NCBI RefSeq assembly: GCF_028807635.1
Contig: NZ_JARBAX010000002.1
Coordinates: forward strand, 1,426,001-1,490,000
DNA: 64,000 nucleotides
DNA from: Streptomyces spiramyceticus
Lineage (GTDB): Bacteria > Actinomycetota > Actinomycetes > Streptomycetales > Streptomycetaceae
Direction: 5' to 3'
The position numbers were made by a program, and so were the translations under genes. Each line of letters opens with the position of its first letter. The stretch's first letter is position 1. The notes under the pieces were generated by a model. That model saw only the letters and a list, made by a program, of their open reading frames with translations. It searched no databases and was not told where the DNA came from. Shown one piece after another: positions 20,310-29,278 of the stretch.

Positions 20310-21692
20310 TCAGCTCAGCGCACAGGAGTTGACCACATCACCGCCCGTGGGCCTGGCGATCGTCCGGTCCGCGGGCGGCGCGCTGCCGTCCTCGACCCAC
20401 GCGACGAGGGCGGTGAACGCCGAGCGGTAGCAGGGCAGAACCGGCCGCAGCCGCTCGGGGAATGTGTCGTAGAGAGAGTCGACATGGGTACCGCCCTCGA
20501 CGGTGTAGTAGCGGTGGAGCCGTGACCGGCTCTGCCCGGTCACCATCCGCTCGTACACGTCGGAGTCGGTGGCGATGGGCAGCAGCGTGTCCAGATCGCC
20601 GTGCAGCGTGATCAGCGGCCTGCCGATCCGCCCGGTCAGCGCCACCCGCTGGACCGCGCGGTGTACGGACGAGGGGCGCGCGGCGTAGTCGTAGTCCGCA
20701 TCCGACGCGCACGGGGCAAGGATCTCCGGCGCCGTCGAACCTGCCGAAGAGCCGGGGCAGTCCGGGTCGTACGACGGGTCGAATTCGGCGCGGTAGATCT
20801 TCTGGGTCACTCCCCAGTACGCCTTCTCGTGGTACGGCCACAGGAACTGGGAACCGGGCGCGAAACCGGCCTTCAGGAGGTCGTCGTCCGTCGCCCGCCC
20901 CAGAGCGCGCGCCACGGTGACCGGCAGGGAGCCCAGCAGTCCGCCGCCGTCCGCCGTCCAGAGCGAGCCCTCCCAGTCGACCCCTCCGTCATAGAGCTCG
21001 GGGTGGTTCTCCAACTGCCAGCGAGTCAGATAGCCGCCGTTGGAGATGCCCGTCATGTACGTACGCCGGGGCCCGTGCCCGTACCGCTGCGCGACGGCCT
21101 TCCGTGCCGCGCGCGTCAGCTCGGTGGTCCGCCGGTTCCACTCCGCCACCGCATCGCCGGGCCGCTTGCCGTCCGTGAAGAAGTCGGGGCCGCTGTTTCC
21201 CTTGTCGGTGGCCGCGTACGCATAACCGAGGGCCAGTACCTGGTCGGAGATGAGGGCGTCGGTCGCGTACTGCTTACGGGTGCCCGGTGCGCCGGTGACC
21301 ACCAGGCCGCCGTTCCAGCGCTCCGGCAGCCGGATGACGAACTGGGCGTCGTGCCGCCACCCGTGGGTGGGATTGGAGCGCGAAGTGTCCGGGAAGTAGC
21401 CGTCGATCTGGATGCCGGGCACACCGGAGGGGTTCTTCGTGCCCTTCGCGGACAGGCCCGCCTGGTCGGCGGTGTCGGTGTATGCCGTGCCGGCGAGCCC
21501 CGCAGTGGTCAAGTCGGGGAGACAAGCCACCTGTTGGTGCTCCGCGCCCGGGACCGTCGGACGATCGTGCGGGGCGCAGGCAGAACCGGGAGGGGCGCTG
21601 GGGGCGGCGGCGCCGATGGCTGTCGGCATCGTACTCAGACCCATCAGAAGCGCGGCGACGATCGGAACACCTCGGGACAGGAGCGGGCGCAT
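20310..21692 (-). CDS. Secreted tannase/feruloyl-esterase-like alpha/beta hydrolase
   Basis: The 460-residue protein starts with a signal peptide (basic MRPLLSRG, then a hydrophobic stretch ending around residue 28). The nucleophile elbow GISNGG is at about residue 215, in TYMTGISNGGYLTRWQL. Downstream are LITLHGDLDTLLPIATDSD (acid region) and EGGTHVDSLYD (catalytic His). The family includes tannases, feruloyl esterases and 3-hydroxybutyrate oligomer hydrolases, so it is an extracellular ester hydrolase of uncertain substrate. Cysteines such as those in SACAPH, VACLPD and DCPGSS could form disulfides. It is divergent from the 1156-residue protein, with about 236 bases of promoter DNA between them. 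Confidence 0.82.
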   Translation of the reverse strand: MRPLLSRGVPIVAALLMGLSTMPTAIGAAAPSAPPGSACAPHDRPTVPGAEHQQVACLPDLTTAGLAGTAYTDTADQAGLSAKGTKNPSGVPGIQIDGYFPDTSRSNPTHGWRHDAQFVIRLPERWNGGLVVTGAPGTRKQYATDALISDQVLALGYAYAATDKGNSGPDFFTDGKRPGDAVAEWNRRTTELTRAARKAVAQRYGHGPRRTYMTGISNGGYLTRWQLENHPELYDGGVDWEGSLWTADGGGLLGSLPVTVARALGRATDDDLLKAGFAPGSQFLWPYHEKAYWGVTQKIYRAEFDPSYDPDCPGSSAGSTAPEILAPCASDADYDYAARPSSVHRAVQRVALTGRIGRPLITLHGDLDTLLPIATDSDVYERMVTGQSRSRLHRYYTVEGGTHVDSLYDTFPERLRPVLPCYRSAFTALVAWVEDGSAPPADRTIARPTGGDVVNSCALS

Positions 21693-21928
21693 GGGCGGCC
21701 TCCGGATTCACGGCGGTGGGGACGGTGCGGGGCGGTGGTGACGGGACGGGGCGCAGCCGCCACATCGTGCTGTCGCTCGTCCCCCTGCGGCCATGGGGCC
21801 GGCCCACACGGCGCCGGGCCGGGGCATGGGGGCGGACCACGAAAACCGCTTGCCCGCTGATCAGTTCGCTGTGATCATGACCGCATGAAGACCGGAAAGG
21901 GGGCCTCACGATCCTTCGGTGATCGCTG

Positions 21929-24900
21929 ATGGCCACATACGATGCCCCGCACGCTCAACCCCAGCCCCAGCCCCAGCCCCAACCCGAGCCCCAGCCTCTG
22001 ACTTCCGCATGGCTGAGGGCTCACTTCGACTCCCTGCCCTTCCCCGCCCGCATGGGCGCTCTCGCCCGTTACGGCCGCGCAGTGGCCCCCGACGCCTACG
22101 CCGCGGTGCACGCCGCGCTCGACGCGGGGGACCCCGACGAGCGCCACACCGCGCTCTTTCTCGCCGTCGTGCGCCGCGACATCGACACCGTCTCCCGGGC
22201 GCTCGCCGATCCCCTCCTGCGCCGCCGCGCACTCTCCGCCGCCGTCCGCCTGCCGCTCCACGAACACGCCCTCACCGCACTCGCGCTGCACAACACCCGC
22301 GCCGTACGCCACGAGACGTACCGCGTGCTGAAGACCGGCCGCCGCACCGCGCTCGCCGACTCCCTCATCCAGCAGGTGTACGAACGCCACGGCGGCCAAG
22401 AGGCGGCGCGGCTGCTGACAGCCTGTTCCGCACAGACGGCAGCGCACTGGCTCCCGCGCCTCGAACCACCAGCGGGGTTGCTCAACTCCCTTGCCCGCAC
22501 CGCCCCTGTAGCCGTCGCCAGGCACCTCACCGACGAGTACGCGGCCCGCAGGAGCCATGAACGCCACAGCTACGCACGAGCCCACCGGATCATCGCCACA
22601 GCAGTCGCCGAGCGCGACACGGAAGCCGGCCTGCTGATGCTCCGCGGAGCACCCCCACTCATCGGAAAACGGGCAGCTGCAGCCCTCCTGCGGCACCCCT
22701 CCGCCGTGCTGGAGATCCTGCGGGCGGCCCCGGCGCACGACGGCACAGAACACGCAGGCACAGAACACGCAGGCACAGAACACCACGGCACAGAGCCCGT
22801 ACTGACGATCCAGGCGGGGCCGCTGCCCCCGTCGGTCAGGCGCGCTGTCCTGGACCTGCCGCCCGACGACCTGGTCGAGCTCGCCACCCGGTGCCCGGCC
22901 GACGCGCCCAGGCGCATCGGCACGGTCCAGGGCCAGGTCGCCCCCGACTCACTGCTCCTGCTTCTGCCGCCCGACGAACGGTGCCGGGTCGTCCGGGAGC
23001 GCATCGGAGGAGACTTCGGGCGCCGCGCCTCGCTGTCCGCCATCGCCGCCATCGCCGCCCTCGAACCGGACGACAGGGCCGCCTTCCTCGCACCCTGGCT
23101 CAAGCGCTCGGCAGGCAGGAGCAGGACGCTCAGGCGGTTCGCCGCCGGACTGCCGCTCGACGTCGCGGAACCGCTCCTGCGCGTCCAGACGTCGGACCAT
23201 CGCATGGACCTCCGGCTCGCCGCCTGGCCCGCGCTGCTCGCCAGCGCCGAACTGAACGGTGATCCCGAGGAGTACGCGCGGATCGCCGCCTCCTGCGAAC
23301 GCGCCTGGCACGACCAGAACGACGTACGCCGCTTCGCCCTCGCGCAGCTGGCCGCCGCACCCGCCCGGCTGCTCGCGGCGGTCGAGGAACGTGTGCTGCG
23401 CGACGCCGCCCTGACCACGGTCCAGTCGCGTGACTCCACCGCAGTCACCCTTGCCTGCGCGGAACGGTGGCTGCGCCGTACCACCGAGAGCGCTGCGGCG
23501 CGCGGAGACACCGAACGGGCCGCATTCGCTGCCCGGTTGCTGTGCCAGGTTCTCGCCGATCCCCGGCGCAGGGGGCCGCGCAACCCGCTGCGCCTGGACG
23601 CACGTACGGCGCTTGCCGTCTGCTCCGGCGCGGTGGCCGAATCAGGGGCGCCCGCCGAAACCCTCACGTCACTCGCCGAACTCCTGGCACCACACCTGGT
23701 GGAACTCCCCGCCCTCGAAGCCCTGATGCGGCGTACTGCGGAGGAACACGAGGACCCCGAAATCGCCGCCCGTGCGGCGGCCGTCTGGATCGCCCCCGCC
23801 GCCACCCGAGAGGCCCGCTGCGCGGAACTGGTGCGCCTCGACCCGTCCTTCGCCGGCGTACCCGAAGTGCTGCGCACGCTCACCACCCGCCGTACCGACC
23901 TGCTCGACGACGTACTCGAAGCCGCCGTACGGGATGGTCTGCGCGGCCGCATCCGCCCCCGGGGCACGCCCTGGGCGCCCCGGCTACGCCTGGCCGACAC
24001 CGGCCGCTGGCTCGCGTACCAGCGGCGTAAATGGGCGGCGTACCTGGTGACCGTGGCGTCCGACGAGTACACCCCCTTGCGCGAAAGGACCGACGCGGCC
24101 GCGCTCCTGAACACCCCGGTACACCTCACGGCCCTGGCCTCGACCGCGCCCCAGCCAGTGGCGGCGGCCGCGATCGGCGCACTGGGCGGGACCAGGCCCG
24201 TCACAGCAGAACTGCTGGAGACACTGCTCAGGCACGCGGGCACCGGAGGCGTGCGCGGGCGTGCGGCGATGTCCGCCGTACGTCGCCTGCTGGACGACGT
24301 ACCGGACAGCCGGGCGATCACACTCCTGGCGCCCCTTCTGCGGAACCCGGCCAACCCGGTCGGCACCCGCAAGGAAGCAGCCAGGGCGCTGGGCGTCCTC
24401 ACCGGAACGGCCGCCCTGAGTGCGCTGCTCGCCGCCTGGGACGAGCAGGACCAGCACCGGGACGTACGGGCCGTTGTCGCGCCGCTCCTGCTGCGCGGCA
24501 TCGACCGCGACGACATCGCGGACCGGCTGTCCGAAGGAGTGTGGGAACAGGCCGTAAGAGAGGCTGTCGTCGGTGTACGCCCCACCGCCGTACCGCGCGC
24601 GGCCCGTGCCGCGTACAAAGCCTTCCTCCTCGGCCTCGTACAGGGCGGCGACGACAGCACCGCGACCGCCGCCTGCCGCGCCCTGCCCGCCCACCTCACC
24701 GGCGATTCGTCAGAGGAGGCCGCCCGTGTCCTGGCACAGACCGTCGTCGACCTCGCCAGGACCCGTCCGGTGTGGCACGCGGCCGTAGCGCAGCTCGTCG
24801 CCCTGCCGTCGGGAGAGAACACGTCGGCCATCACGACGGAGGCTTTCGCGCCGTTGCGGATCGGGGCGCATTCCGACGACCCGCTCAGCAGGGTCGACGC

Positions 24901-25399
24901 GCTGCGCCGCCTCGACGGCTGTGCCGATGCCATCGCCGGCCAGTGCAGTCACGGGGCTTCGCGGGCTGTTGTCGGCGTCCTGCTCGACGCCCTCGAAGGG
25001 GCGGGCCTGTTCCGTCAGGCAGCCCGTCTCGCCCAGGAAGCGGCACTGGACGCCGCACGGGCAGGAGACCCGGCTCCCGAACTCTGGGAGCGGCTGCTGC
25101 GTCTGGTCGAGGAACGCCCCGACAGACTGGCGCTCGACGACGGCCTGTACATCGACGTCGGCCGCCCCGGCCGAACCGGCCGTCCCGACTGCGCGGCGGC
25201 GGTGCTCGATGCCGTGCGCCTGCTGCGCGCCCGTGGATCGGCGCCCGCAGGACTGCTCGCGCTGGCCCTGGTGTCCGCGGCCGGGCGCTCCTCCTCCTGG
25301 CGGGAGCCATGGCCCAGCGAGTTGGCGGCCCTTCGCGACCACCCGGATCCGGACACGGCTCTGGGGGCGCTCGTCGCCGGTCCGGCGCGGGGCCACTGA
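21929..25399 (+). CDS. Large helical-repeat (HEAT-like) protein of unknown function
   Basis: The 1156-residue protein is almost wholly short amphipathic Ala/Leu/Arg-rich helices with HEAT-like spacing, for example SLSAIAAIAALEPDDRAAF and repeated LAAWPALLAS/DVRRFALAQLAAAP units. No catalytic motif, signal peptide or membrane segment is visible. Two low-complexity inserts are coded by DNA repeats: a Pro-Gln tract at residues 10-22 and a GTEHA repeat at about 272-290. Such scaffolds usually bind proteins or peptides. I recognise it only as a large Streptomyces-type hypothetical. The start codon 21929 has a weak ribosome site. Confidence 0.75.
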   Translation: MATYDAPHAQPQPQPQPQPEPQPLTSAWLRAHFDSLPFPARMGALARYGRAVAPDAYAAVHAALDAGDPDERHTALFLAVVRRDIDTVSRALADPLLRRRALSAAVRLPLHEHALTALALHNTRAVRHETYRVLKTGRRTALADSLIQQVYERHGGQEAARLLTACSAQTAAHWLPRLEPPAGLLNSLARTAPVAVARHLTDEYAARRSHERHSYARAHRIIATAVAERDTEAGLLMLRGAPPLIGKRAAAALLRHPSAVLEILRAAPAHDGTEHAGTEHAGTEHHGTEPVLTIQAGPLPPSVRRAVLDLPPDDLVELATRCPADAPRRIGTVQGQVAPDSLLLLLPPDERCRVVRERIGGDFGRRASLSAIAAIAALEPDDRAAFLAPWLKRSAGRSRTLRRFAAGLPLDVAEPLLRVQTSDHRMDLRLAAWPALLASAELNGDPEEYARIAASCERAWHDQNDVRRFALAQLAAAPARLLAAVEERVLRDAALTTVQSRDSTAVTLACAERWLRRTTESAAARGDTERAAFAARLLCQVLADPRRRGPRNPLRLDARTALAVCSGAVAESGAPAETLTSLAELLAPHLVELPALEALMRRTAEEHEDPEIAARAAAVWIAPAATREARCAELVRLDPSFAGVPEVLRTLTTRRTDLLDDVLEAAVRDGLRGRIRPRGTPWAPRLRLADTGRWLAYQRRKWAAYLVTVASDEYTPLRERTDAAALLNTPVHLTALASTAPQPVAAAAIGALGGTRPVTAELLETLLRHAGTGGVRGRAAMSAVRRLLDDVPDSRAITLLAPLLRNPANPVGTRKEAARALGVLTGTAALSALLAAWDEQDQHRDVRAVVAPLLLRGIDRDDIADRLSEGVWEQAVREAVVGVRPTAVPRAARAAYKAFLLGLVQGGDDSTATAACRALPAHLTGDSSEEAARVLAQTVVDLARTRPVWHAAVAQLVALPSGENTSAITTEAFAPLRIGAHSDDPLSRVDALRRLDGCADAIAGQCSHGASRAVVGVLLDALEGAGLFRQAARLAQEAALDAARAGDPAPELWERLLRLVEERPDRLALDDGLYIDVGRPGRTGRPDCAAAVLDAVRLLRARGSAPAGLLALALVSAAGRSSSWREPWPSELAALRDHPDPDTALGALVAGPARGH
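21957..21996 (+). repeat. 6-bp tandem repeat coding a Pro-Gln tract
   Basis: About seven units of CCAGCC-type hexamers encode alternating Pro and Gln near the N-terminus of the helical-repeat protein. The array is in frame and prone to slippage, so copy number may vary between strains. Confidence 0.7.
22742..22801 (+). repeat. 15-bp tandem repeat coding GTEHA units
   Basis: GGCACAGAACACGCA occurs twice exactly and then twice in diverged form, keeping a 15-bp period. It encodes a GTEHA/GTEHH/GTEPV series in the helical-repeat protein. The insert looks like a flexible linker between two helical blocks. Confidence 0.75.
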
Positions 25400-25418
25400 C
25401 CCGCGAGACGGCGGTCAG
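25396..25418. terminator. Hairpin between convergent genes
   Basis: CTGACC and GGTCAG form a short stem overlapping the stop codons of the rightward helical-repeat gene and the leftward 266-residue gene. It could serve both as a bidirectional terminator. The stem is short and has no T-tract. Confidence 0.35.
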
Positions 25419-26215
25419 GCGGGCCGTACAGCCATCTTGTCGAGCGCCTCCAGCAGCCCGGGCAGCTCGGGGCCCCTGCCGACCGGAAGAACCTCTCCCG
25501 GCTCGTCGTCGAGCAGCACAAAAGCGATGTCGTCGGTCCTGGCGACCATGGACCAGCCAGGACCGTCGGCACGGAGCGTACGGGCCTCGCCGGACGCGAA
25601 GGCGGAACGTACCCGTCCCGGCGGTGGCGGGGACTCCACATAGGCGTGCAGTTCCTCGATCACGCGCCGCACACCCGTGTGCGGCTTGCCGCCGGGAGCG
25701 ACGAAGGTCTCCTCGTCGTCGATCTGCTCACGCCAGGCCGCCCACTGCAGCGCGATTTCGTCCGCGCCGAGCCGCCGCTGGGCGGGCCCCCACTGCTCGG
25801 TGTCGGGCGGCGCCAGGGCCGGGCCGGTCTCACCCTCCTCGGGTGGAGGGTCGTGCGGCGCGGGAATGCCCGGAGCGGCCACCGCGAGCCTGAGCGGCCA
25901 GCCCGGCAGGCCTGCGACCACGCTGCGCTCGTCGGGCGACAGGTCGTACTCCATGCCGCAGTCCCAGGACGCGATGGCGACCGCCACCAGGGACACGTCG
26001 TCGATCACCACCGTCCACCGGGCGCCGGTGCCGTCCTGGCCGAGCACAAGCCCGTACCCGTCGGCGTACGGCTCCAGGCCGAGCGCAGCACAGGCCTCCG
26101 GATAGTCGTTGCCGAGCACGCTGGGGAACTGCGCGGGCGTCAGCAGCACCGCGGTCAGCACAAACAGTGCGTCCTCGGCGTCCTCGGCATTCTCGGCGGT
26201 GTCCGGCCCGGTCAC
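25415..26215 (-). CDS. Conserved hypothetical protein (266 aa)
   Basis: The GTG at 26215 follows AAGGAGGGCGCC, which settles the start; the frame beyond it is non-coding. The protein is acidic and soluble. An N-terminal region (LFVLTAVLLTPAQFPSVLG, then WTVVIDDVSLVAVAIASWDC) is followed by a Pro-rich linker (about 115-145). The C-terminal half contains GGKPHTGVRRVIEELHAYVE and a segment WSMVARTDDIAFVLLDDE. No motif identifies an activity. It is convergent with the large helical-repeat gene. Confidence 0.7.
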   Translation of the reverse strand: MTGPDTAENAEDAEDALFVLTAVLLTPAQFPSVLGNDYPEACAALGLEPYADGYGLVLGQDGTGARWTVVIDDVSLVAVAIASWDCGMEYDLSPDERSVVAGLPGWPLRLAVAAPGIPAPHDPPPEEGETGPALAPPDTEQWGPAQRRLGADEIALQWAAWREQIDDEETFVAPGGKPHTGVRRVIEELHAYVESPPPPGRVRSAFASGEARTLRADGPGWSMVARTDDIAFVLLDDEPGEVLPVGRGPELPGLLEALDKMAVRPA

Positions 26216-26348
26216 GGCGCCCTCCTTATCGGATCGGTCGTCGGCGCACCCTAACCAGTGAGTAACCCGATCGTCGAGGTCCACGGGACGAAAAGAACCG
26301 CTCAGGGGCCCCGCCCTTCCGGAGCCCCGGATCGCTGCCCTTCCTGGG

Positions 26349-26651
26349 TCAGGCGGCCGGAAGACCCAGGAGCGTACGCGCCACACTGTGCGGTGATTCG
26401 TCGCGCTCCCTTGCGAGCGCGATCAACGCGCGACAGGCGAGTTCGTTGACACCGAAGGAGAGGGCCTCGGGCGAGACCCAGCCGGCCGCCTCGTCGCTGC
26501 GCCGCTCGTCGTCCTCCGCGCAGGCGGACACGTAGACCGCCGCGGCCTCGAAGATGTTGTGCTGCCGATTTTCCGGGTGCGGTGCGGCCTGCCCAGCACC
26601 GCCGGGTCGTGTCGCGAAAAACTTCCGGAGTCTGCCGAACAACCGGATCAC
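26349..26651 (-). CDS. Small conserved hypothetical protein (100 aa)
   Basis: The protein begins MIRLFGRLRKFF, a basic amphipathic helix. After a short variable stretch it has a helical segment (NIFEAAAVYVSACAEDD, then ELACRALIALARERDE) ending in TLLGLPAA. The start is GTG 26651, with GGGGAAG immediately upstream. It is divergent from the MpaB-like oxygenase gene, 89 bases away. No function is recognised. Confidence 0.6.
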   Translation of the reverse strand: MIRLFGRLRKFFATRPGGAGQAAPHPENRQHNIFEAAAVYVSACAEDDERRSDEAAGWVSPEALSFGVNELACRALIALARERDESPHSVARTLLGLPAA

Positions 26652-26740
26652 CTTCCCCTGTGTGGCTCGATCACGGATCTTTCAAGTGTGCGCCCCCAAC
26701 GTAAGGTTGGACCTCGGACGACAGATAGGGGGACGGTGCG

Positions 26741-27643
26741 TTGAAGCGCTACGACCGGCTGAAGGAGATCCAGCGGCTTGATCCGGAGAAGGACTTCCTG
26801 ACGATCTACCGGCTCACATCGACGTACGAGTTCCCCTGGGACTTCACCCGGGCACTGGAGCTCGCCCTCTACCGCACGTACGCGGTCCCCAGCATCGGCC
26901 GTCTCCTCGCCGAGACCGCAGAACTGACAGACCGTACGCAGAAGCGCTACGACGACACCGCGCTGCTTCTGGACACCGTCGTGGAGCACGGTTTCGAGAG
27001 CGAGGACGGCCGCACGGCCATCCGCCGCATCAACCAGATGCACCGCAGCTACGACATCAGCAACGACGACATGCGCTACGTGCTGTGCACGTTCGTCGTC
27101 ATGCCGAAGCGCTGGATCGACTCCTACGGCTGGCGCCGACTGTCCGACCACGAACTCCGGGCCTGTGCCGCCTACTACGCCCTGCTCGGCAAGCACATGG
27201 GCATCAAGGAAATCCCGCAGTCCTTCGAGGAGTTCGAGCGCTGCCTCGACACCTACGAGGAGGAGCATTTCGGCTGGGACGAGGGCGCGCGGAAGGTTTC
27301 CGACGCGACCCTGGCCCTGATGGCCTCCTGGTACCCGGGCCCCCTCGCGCCCCTGGTGCGCGGCGCGAGCCTCGCTCTCCTCGACGACGCTCTGCTGCGG
27401 GCGTTCCGTTACGACACCCCGGCGCCCGCGACCCGCGCCGTGGTCAGGGGAGCGCTCAGGTTGCGCGCCCGTGCCGTACGGCTGCTGCCCCCGCGCAGTA
27501 CGCCGCACTACGCCCGGCAGAACCCGGAGATCAAGGGATATCCCGACGGCTACACGGTGGGGAGCCTGGGGACCTTCCCGACACCCGGCGTGGGCGGCTG
27601 CCCGGTCCCGCACACGGAGAGCCCGGCGGCCACGCAGCCCTGA
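26741..27643 (+). CDS. MpaB-type oxygenase (DUF2236)
   Basis: The 300-residue protein starts at TTG 26741 after AGGGGG. It has the helical DUF2236/MpaB fold: FPWDFTRALELALYRTYAVP near the N-terminus, HRSYDISNDDMRYVLCTFVV (about 107-126) in place of the usual His-rich haem-binding loop, and RWIDSYGWRRLSDHE. The founding relatives are the latex-clearing protein, a b-type haem enzyme, and MpaB. It is probably a haem oxygenase acting on a hydrophobic substrate. Conserved His residues are at about 107 and 139. The substrate is unknown. Confidence 0.8.
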   Translation: MKRYDRLKEIQRLDPEKDFLTIYRLTSTYEFPWDFTRALELALYRTYAVPSIGRLLAETAELTDRTQKRYDDTALLLDTVVEHGFESEDGRTAIRRINQMHRSYDISNDDMRYVLCTFVVMPKRWIDSYGWRRLSDHELRACAAYYALLGKHMGIKEIPQSFEEFERCLDTYEEEHFGWDEGARKVSDATLALMASWYPGPLAPLVRGASLALLDDALLRAFRYDTPAPATRAVVRGALRLRARAVRLLPPRSTPHYARQNPEIKGYPDGYTVGSLGTFPTPGVGGCPVPHTESPAATQP

Positions 27644-27691
27644 CTCGTCGGTCCTGACGTATCAGTCCTCGCCATCGGTCCCCAAGCCTAA

Positions 27692-28291
27692 TCAGTCCCC
27701 ACGTACGGCCAGGACCAGGAACCTGTCACTCTCGTCCGTGTACGACGTCATCCGCCACCCGGAACCGGCCAGCAACGGACGCAGGTTGGGCTCGGCGCGG
27801 AGGTCCTCCGGGGTGATCTGCCGCCCCTGCCGGGCTGCGAGGGCGGCCCGGCCGATGGGGTGGAACAGCGCCAGCAGGCCGCCGGGCCTCACGGCCCTGG
27901 CCAGCTCACGAAGGTTCTCCCCCGGCCGGGGGAGATGCGCGATCAGCCCGGCCGCGAAGACGGCGTCCAGCGCCCCGTCCGCGACCGGCAGCCGGGTCAC
28001 ATCGGCGATCAGCAGCTGCGCCCCGCGATGACGACCGGCGTGCACCGCCGCTTCGAGCATTGCGGGCGTCAGATCGGCGCCGAGCACCGCACCACCGGGG
28101 CCCACTGCGTCGCGCAGGTACGGCAGGGCGCGTCCGGTGCCGCATCCGGCGTCGAGCACGGCGTCGCCGGGCCGCAGGCCGAGCGCCGCGACCGCGGCGG
28201 CGCAGGCCGGTCCGTCGTCCGGGAAACGGGTGTCCCAGTCGGCGGCACGGGCGGTGAAGAATTCCTGGACATGCGTGTGGTCGTCGGCCAT
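27692..28291 (-). CDS. Class I SAM-dependent methyltransferase
   Basis: The 199-residue protein contains the SAM-binding motif VLDAGCGTGRALPYL (about 50-64), the acidic post-I residue in GADLTPAMLE, and PVADGALDAVFAAGLIAHL as motif II/III. This is the small-molecule methyltransferase fold (UbiE/BioC-like type 11). ATG 28291 gives the normal domain start (MADDHTHVQEFF); upstream residues in the frame look non-coding. It converges on the MpaB-like gene. The acceptor is unknown. Confidence 0.83.
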   Translation of the reverse strand: MADDHTHVQEFFTARAADWDTRFPDDGPACAAAVAALGLRPGDAVLDAGCGTGRALPYLRDAVGPGGAVLGADLTPAMLEAAVHAGRHRGAQLLIADVTRLPVADGALDAVFAAGLIAHLPRPGENLRELARAVRPGGLLALFHPIGRAALAARQGRQITPEDLRAEPNLRPLLAGSGWRMTSYTDESDRFLVLAVRGD

Positions 28292-28442
28292 ACGGACATG
28301 ATCCCGCAGAGACTCCGGCGCACGTGCGGTGCACATGTTCGAGCGCTGCTCGGTCGTTCGTAAACGCATCTCTGTCATATTCCGGCAGCTTTCGAAACGC
28401 GCCCCCAGTGTGCGCCCCCTTCAGGGCTAGCGTCCCTGAGCC

Positions 28443-29216
28443 ATGGGACACCTGGACCACGCCACCTCCGGCTGGCTGACACCCGTGCTGTCGTACGTGA
28501 TGGCCGCCATCGGTGCCGCCCTCGCCCTGCGCTGCACCGTACGAGCACTGGCCGCGGGCGGGCGCTCCCGCCGCAACTGGCTGATCACCGCCGCATCCGC
28601 CCTCGGCACCGGCATCTGGACCATGCACTTCGTCGCGATGCTCGGCTTCGGCGTCACCGGCACCGAGATCCGCTACAACGTGCCGCTGACCATCCTCAGC
28701 CTGCTCGTCGCGATGCTCGTCGTCGGAGCGGGTGTGTTCGCCGTCGGCTACGGCCGCGACCGTCGCAGGGCGCTGCTGCTCGGTGGCTTCACGACAGGCG
28801 TGGGAGTGGCGAGCATGCATTACCTCGGCATGGCGGCGCTGCGCCTGCACGGCGACGTCGTCTACGACCCGCTGCTCGTCGCACTGTCCGTCGCCATTGC
28901 CGTTGTTGCCGCGACCGCCGCCCTCTGGGCGGCGCTGAACATCAAATCGCCGGTCGCGGTCGCCGTCGCCTCACTCGTCATGGGTGCGGCGGTCAGCAGC
29001 ATGCACTACACCGGGATGGCAGCGGTGAGCGTGCGGATCAGTCCCTCCGGAAGCGAACTCCCCGGGGCCGCGGCGATGCAGTTCATCTTCCCCCTCGCCG
29101 TGGGCCTGGGGTCCTACCTCTTCCTCACGGCCGCCTTCGTCGCCCTCTCACCCACAGCGCGCGAGCGCGCGGCATACGCCTCTGCTGAACGGCTGACCGA
29201 AACTGCCGCCCCTTAG
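28443..29216 (+). CDS. MHYT-domain integral membrane protein
   Basis: The 257-residue protein has about seven transmembrane helices and three MHYT-type motifs: TMHFVAMLGF (about 61), MHYLGMAAL (about 122) and MHYTGMAAV (about 182). MHYT domains are thought to bind copper and sense O2, CO or NO, usually fused to an output domain. Here there is only the sensor and a short tail. It lies just upstream of the conservon, whose kinase carries a nitrate/nitrite-type sensor, so it may supply a gas or redox signal. That link is inference. Confidence 0.88.
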   Translation: MGHLDHATSGWLTPVLSYVMAAIGAALALRCTVRALAAGGRSRRNWLITAASALGTGIWTMHFVAMLGFGVTGTEIRYNVPLTILSLLVAMLVVGAGVFAVGYGRDRRRALLLGGFTTGVGVASMHYLGMAALRLHGDVVYDPLLVALSVAIAVVAATAALWAALNIKSPVAVAVASLVMGAAVSSMHYTGMAAVSVRISPSGSELPGAAAMQFIFPLAVGLGSYLFLTAAFVALSPTARERAAYASAERLTETAAP

Positions 29217-29278
29217 CCGCCGCCACGCCGCACTGAACCGCCCAGGCAGTACGACCCGTAACCCGGAACGAGGAGGCC

